The position numbers and the translations under genes are program-made. A DNA stretch of 9,259 nucleotides from JBKEDH01 sp047975295. GTDB taxonomy: Bacteria; Bacteroidota; Bacteroidia; Flavobacteriales; Flavobacteriaceae. Where the stretch lies: the NCBI GenBank assembly GCA_047975295.1, contig JBKEDH010000019.1, forward strand, positions 1 through 9,259, read 5' to 3'. The notes under the pieces were generated by a model. That model worked only from the letters and a program-made list of their open reading frames with translations. It was not told where the DNA came from and ran no database searches. Position 1 is the stretch's first letter. Every line of letters begins with the position of its first letter. This document shows, piece after piece, positions 6,595 to 9,259 of this stretch.

Positions 6595-7227
6595 TTATAT
6601 TCCAATTTGTTTTAAAAGTGTTTTGGACATTTCGGTAATGGGTTTTCGGGTAGAAGTGGCGTGGTAAATATCTGCTCCCTTTGCTATGAGCAGATCGAAA
6701 ATTTGCTTTAAATCTTCAATGGTTTCTTTAGCAAGTGGTCGGTTTTTGTTTACCCATCGGTTGTTGGCATCGGCACATAAGCGCATTAAAGCTGTATTAC
6801 CATAGCTATCTACAGCATTTGTGTCGGCTCCTTGATTGACCATGGTTTGCAATAACAAGAATACTTTATCGAAATGCTCCTTTACACCTTTTATTTCGTA
6901 TATGTCCTTTTGGTTTTCGTCCCACGGATTTACCGGAACTTCAAAACGGGCCATATGTACTGTTGCCATAATAGCATTATGCAATACGGGCATTTTCCAT
7001 TCATTTACGGACTGTATATCTATAAAATTGACATTGGCTCCCTTTTCAATAAAGTACCTTACCGCCCAAAAGTTTTTACTTTTAAAGGCTACTTGTAATG
7101 GCGATTGCCCATCGTCTTTTTTAGGTGGTTGTTTGGCAATACTATTTACCAATTCTGGTTTTTTACCAATGAGTTCCTTTATTTTTTCGGTGTCTCGATT
7201 GCGAATGGCTGCAAAGAGGGCTTTCAT
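6595..7227 (-). CDS. Ankyrin-repeat protein, putative immunity protein
   Basis: A 210-residue cytoplasmic protein with about four ankyrin repeats. Residues 1-30 form a capping helix pair (LFAAIRNRDTEKIKELIGKK). Residues 41-70 (QSPLQVAFKSKNFWAVRYFI, then EKGANVN) form a clear repeat. Residues 79-138 are a repeat interrupted by an insertion of about 25 residues rich in Asp/Glu/Pro/Trp (VPVNPWDENQ). Residues 142-186 (YGNTALMRLCADANN, then FDLLIAKGADI) form the last repeat, also with an insertion. GAD/GAN loops and N-x-x-D-x-x-G-N-T-A-L turns confirm the family. Ankyrin proteins of this size with long inserts commonly sit beside polymorphic toxin genes as predicted immunity proteins. A 183-base gap with an inverted repeat separates it from the HEAT gene upstream, so it may have its own transcript or reduced read-through. 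The two genes after it follow closely. Confidence 0.85.
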   Translation of the reverse strand: MKALFAAIRNRDTEKIKELIGKKPELVNSIAKQPPKKDDGQSPLQVAFKSKNFWAVRYFIEKGANVNFIDIQSVNEWKMPVLHNAIMATVHMARFEVPVNPWDENQKDIYEIKGVKEHFDKVFLLLQTMVNQGADTNAVDSYGNTALMRLCADANNRWVNKNRPLAKETIEDLKQIFDLLIAKGADIYHATSTRKPITEMSKTLLKQIGI

Positions 7228-7298
7228 ATAATTTCTTTTTTGTTAAATATATCGGTTTTTGGAAAAGGATTTAATATTTAATTGAATGCCCATTTTGT
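7228..7298 (-). promoter_or_regulatory. Possible leader/promoter region of the ankyrin gene
   Basis: Read on the minus strand, this AT-rich stretch includes TATATTTA, one base off the Bacteroidota -7 box TANNTTTG, about 27 bases upstream of the ATG. I see no convincing TTTG -33 element. The gap is long compared with the other spacings in the series and may hold a secondary promoter, but the match is weak. Confidence 0.2.
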
Positions 7299-7410
7299 TA
7301 CCCAAAATATATAATTGTTTGTCATTTTGAGTGATAGTGAAGAATCTCAAATTATTGATTGTCAAAAATTTCTCGTTCCTCGGAATGACATTAAATGTGC
7401 TTGGGTATCA
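7297..7410. repeat. Nested imperfect inverted repeat (Bacteroidota intergenic palindrome)
   Basis: The outer arms are TACCCAA (7299-7305) and TTGGGTA (7401-7407); extending to 7297 and 7409 gives nine of ten matches in the arm. The inner arms are GTCATTTTGAG (7321-7331) and CTCGGAATGAC (7379-7389), which pair except at two positions. The internal sequence carries GAAGAATCTC and TTCTCGTTCCTCGG, which I recognise as the recurring GTCATTCNGAG...AGAATCTC intergenic repeat scattered through many Bacteroidota genomes. It lies immediately after the stop codon of the HEAT gene (7411-7413) and could fold as RNA to limit read-through or protect the transcript end. It could also be the trace of a small mobile repeat. 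Confidence 0.7.
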
Positions 7411-8424
7411 TTACGGATACTCATAATATTTATTAATAAATCGTTTTATTCGCCCTTTGGCGGCATCTATTTGTTCTTTGTCCAATGTGTTTAGTGCTAC
7501 TTGCGATATCCTAAATTTATTGTTTGTTATTTGTATCATACTATATATAATCATGCTCAAAACAAAATAATCGGTTTCGGTATCCAAGGCTTTTTGAAAT
7601 AGGCTGAACGTTTTCTTTTTAAAGGTTTCAGATTTTATTTTATTAAAAACAATATAAAATGCCGTAGCACTCCACGCTCTACATTCGGTATCGGTATCGG
7701 TTAAAAGGTGCTTTTTTAGTATATCGAAATCTTGGCTTTTGCCATGCCAGCCCAGTACAATTATTGCTCGATTACGTGTATAGTTGTTTGTACTTTCGGT
7801 GAGTTTTCGGGCGTAATTCAGAATTTTTTCCGATTGTTTTCCTTGTATGGTCCCTAATATAAAAATAATATCGCCATGCCAATTGGTATCTTCATTATTG
7901 CTTAATTTGGATAACAGAAATGTTTCGCCTTCTTCTTGATGTTCCTCAAAACTGGTTTTTAAATATCGCCTAAAATTTTGGTCGAGTTCTTCGTCTTTTA
8001 TCAAATTGTAATGAAGTGCTACAAAAGGACTTTCCCTGATGGCCCACACAAATTCGTTGGTATCGTTTCTTTTTCCTGTTTTAATGTCCGATATCCATTG
8101 TTGCAGCTCGTTTAACGAGTAATAGTTTAAATCGGCAAGTATTTCGTTTATATCGGCAATAAGTTGTTCGTCGGTAAGTTGCGATTGTTTACTTTTTAAA
8201 AAATGGTAAACTTTTTCCTTATTTTGCCTAAAACCAAAATACATTTTTAGATCGGGCTGGAAATAGCGTTTTTTTTGTTGTAAAAAAGTAAAGTGTAATT
8301 CTAAATATGCATCATCGTCGGTCTCGGTTAATGCCGAACAGAACTGACTACGATTATAAGATGCTTTGCTTTTTAATTTATTAATCTCGGTAAAAAGCTG
8401 TTTTAATTCGGTAATTGATGTCAT
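7411..8424 (-). CDS. HEAT-repeat protein, putative immunity protein
   Basis: A 337-residue cytoplasmic protein. The N-terminal 150 residues are helical and lack a recognisable signature, beginning MTSITELKQLFTEINKLKSK. From about residue 165 to 310 it forms paired amphipathic helices of HEAT type. Examples are DIIFILGTIQGKQSEKILNY, then NYTRNRAIIVLGWHGKSQDF, then ECRAWSATAFYIVFNKI. The R-x-x-A-I-x-x-L-G-W-x-G and R-x-W-S-A-x-A-F turns are the characteristic HEAT/Arm helix-B residues. HEAT-like proteins of this size are a recorded immunity class next to polymorphic toxin genes. The gene begins nine bases after the Imm22-like gene, with leader AACAAAAAAACATG, and ends at the inverted repeat. 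The fold call is good; the partner toxin is not visible. Confidence 0.75.
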   Translation of the reverse strand: MTSITELKQLFTEINKLKSKASYNRSQFCSALTETDDDAYLELHFTFLQQKKRYFQPDLKMYFGFRQNKEKVYHFLKSKQSQLTDEQLIADINEILADLNYYSLNELQQWISDIKTGKRNDTNEFVWAIRESPFVALHYNLIKDEELDQNFRRYLKTSFEEHQEEGETFLLSKLSNNEDTNWHGDIIFILGTIQGKQSEKILNYARKLTESTNNYTRNRAIIVLGWHGKSQDFDILKKHLLTDTDTECRAWSATAFYIVFNKIKSETFKKKTFSLFQKALDTETDYFVLSMIIYSMIQITNNKFRISQVALNTLDKEQIDAAKGRIKRFINKYYEYP

Positions 8425-8433
8425 GTTTTTTTG

Positions 8434-8784
8434 TTAACGATAGTTAAAAGCACCAATATAATTTAGTTTTTTGGGTCTGTTATCGGATATGGCGTAGTTG
8501 AAATTATACAAAAAAATTAAACTATTTCCCGTTATTTTGGAAAATTCGATATGAGATACAAAATTATCGATATAGGAAAAATCCTGTAAATCGGGTTTAT
8601 TTATCGGTTTGCCCGTAAATAGAATTTCCTGAAACTGATGGTTGATAAAACCGACTTGTAAATCGGACAATAAATTGGAATATATATCGCCATTTTCGGT
8701 AAATTTTTCTTCTACAAAAGCATCTAACTCTGTTTTTGTAGGAAAACATGCCGTAAACACCGAAACTTTATTTTTTTCTTCCAC
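8434..8784 (-). CDS. Imm22-like immunity protein
   Basis: A 116-residue cytoplasmic protein translated from GTG (complement of 8782-8784). The start MEEKNKVSVFTACFPTKTEL, then DAFVEEKFTENGDIYSNLLSD and a LQVGFINHQFQEILF segment, follow the Imm22 (DUF4284) layout as I remember it. That layout is an E-x-x-NKVS N-terminus, a strand, F-x-S/T-x-x-E-L, an acidic E-x-GD element, an aromatic F-I/Y-D/N-H/E segment and a final NS-L-I-F-L-Y-N-F strand (here NSLIFLYNFNYAI, about 87-99). GTG is chosen because the N-K-V-S motif then falls at residues 5-8, as in relatives, and no ATG lies in frame just upstream. It is the first intact gene after the decayed toxin-like fragment at 8818-8979, separated by 33 bases, so the two may once have been a toxin-immunity pair. 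The family call is moderately sure. Confidence 0.7.
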   Translation of the reverse strand: MEEKNKVSVFTACFPTKTELDAFVEEKFTENGDIYSNLLSDLQVGFINHQFQEILFTGKPINKPDLQDFSYIDNFVSHIEFSKITGNSLIFLYNFNYAISDNRPKKLNYIGAFNYR

Positions 8785-8817
8785 AATGTTTTTTGCTGTC
8801 TTTTGATTATAGATGGA

Positions 8818-8979
8818 TTATGTTTCTTTTAAAAATACAGAACTATTTTTTAAACCTCCTTTAGCTTGACCTTCTGTTTTATGTTGGTCAAACCGAGTAT
8901 TAATTCCTTGTATTGTTTACCCTACATATACTGTTCTTCCTTAAGCATCTAAAACTCTACATTTAACTTCGTAGTACTT
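8818..8979 (-). pseudogene. Decayed GIY-YIG-nuclease-like toxin tip remnant
   Basis: Between the partial gene at the window edge and the Imm22-like gene, one minus-strand frame reads KYYEVKCRVLDA, stop, GRTVYVG, stop, TIQGINTRFDQHKTEG, then QAKGGLKNSSVFLKET and a final TAA at 8818-8820. The internal stops are TAA at 8941-8943 and 8917-8919. Both are one C-to-T change from CAA (Gln), giving DA-Q-G and VYVG-Q-T; the second fits the V-Y-V-G-x-T...R-x-x-Q-H core of GIY-YIG (URI) nucleases. Further stops in this frame upstream (8980-8982 and 8995-8997) mean more damage or a lost 5' part, while the region after QHKTEG is too short to hold the second half of a domain. GIY-YIG-type tips (Tox-URI classes) are known in polymorphic toxins. 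I judge this a 3' fragment of such a tip, inactivated by stops and truncation. Confidence 0.6.
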
Positions 8980-9043
8980 TCAAATAGAGAAGATTTAAAG
9001 GTTTTTCTTTCTTTTTTAAAGTGTTATAAAAAATAATTTGTAT

Positions 9044-9259
9044 TTATTTCCCTTTGTATTTTTCCCATTGTTGTTTTTCAAAAGCTTCCCATTCTTCTTG
9101 GGTATAGGTTTTTCCTCTGAATGTTCTCGTTCCGTTTCCTTCTTCTTTTTCGGAGAGGAAGATAGAGATATTTTTATTTTCAGGTAATAGATTTAAACTC
9201 TCTTTTTCTAAGTTAGGCTTACCTTCTAAAGTTTTTTCTTGTATAAATAATTTTAATAA
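9044..9259 (-). CDS. C-terminal end of a larger protein, unknown (5' part outside window)
   Basis: The last 71 codons of a minus-strand gene, open to the window edge and stopping with TAA at 9044-9046. It begins at the edge LLKLFIQEKTLEGKPNLEKE and ends with RTFRGKTYTQEEWEAFEKQQ then WEKYKGK. The final 20 residues form a strongly charged amphipathic helix with Trp at regular positions (EEWEAF...QQWEKY). Composition is acidic and lysine-rich, with no membrane segment in the part seen. I do not recognise the family. Because it lies just upstream of the decayed toxin tip and the immunity-type series, on the same strand, it could be the tail of the current toxin or of another immunity or structural gene. 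That is inference from position. The gene must extend right of the window. Confidence 0.6.
   Translation of the reverse strand, partial: LLKLFIQEKTLEGKPNLEKESLNLLPENKNISIFLSEKEEGNGTRTFRGKTYTQEEWEAFEKQQWEKYKGK

Noticed and set aside
6836..7231. 131-aa plus-strand frame opposite the ankyrin gene
   Set aside because: No domain features; the minus-strand frame has clear ankyrin repeats.

Overview
The window is AT-rich (about one third G+C by eye). Most starts follow A-rich leaders such as AACAAATAACA-ATG rather than clear Shine-Dalgarno sites. Several exported proteins have signal peptides ending in FSQ, LGQ or FGQ, and one intergenic gap holds an imperfect palindrome of the GTCATT...AATGAC type. 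Together these suggest a Bacteroidota chromosome, most likely a flavobacterium or a relative. This is a style-based inference, since no ribosomal or housekeeping gene is present.

Layout. At the left edge, on the + strand, are the end of a DUF4160 gene and an overlapping DUF2442 gene, a common small two-gene module. From about 612 to 8784 every gene is on the - strand, in a tightly packed series read right to left. The order is: an Imm22-like protein (8434-8784), a HEAT-repeat protein (7411-8424), a gap with a nested inverted repeat, an ankyrin protein (6595-7227), a weakly SUKH-like protein (6061-6585), a 362-aa protein of unknown family (4956-6044), an exported 13-unit MORN/YwqK-type protein (3926-4915), a 154-aa protein starting MGFNIAGLLI (3436-3900), a lipoprotein (2585-3430) and two exported proteins of unknown family (1420-2448 and 612-1403). 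Apart from the 183-base gap before the ankyrin gene, the spacings are only 5 to about 140 bases, mostly under 60.

Upstream of this series, at 8818-8979 on the same strand, is a broken coding remnant. Read through two in-frame TAA codons, it encodes a GIY-YIG-nuclease-like segment (VYVG-x-TIQGINTRF-x-QH). Further upstream, at the window edge, are the last 71 codons of another - strand gene.

Interpretation. Imm22, HEAT, ankyrin, SUKH-like and YwqK/MORN proteins are all types recorded as immunity proteins or antitoxins of polymorphic toxin systems. A run of them behind a decayed toxin-like C-terminal fragment is what an orphan immunity array looks like: a cassette of protective genes collected downstream of a toxin gene (Rhs, type VI or similar) whose toxic tips have been exchanged and left to decay. 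The left half codes for exported or lipid-anchored proteins and the right half for cytoplasmic ones, so the array may protect both compartments. The immunity role of the genes of unknown family rests only on this context.
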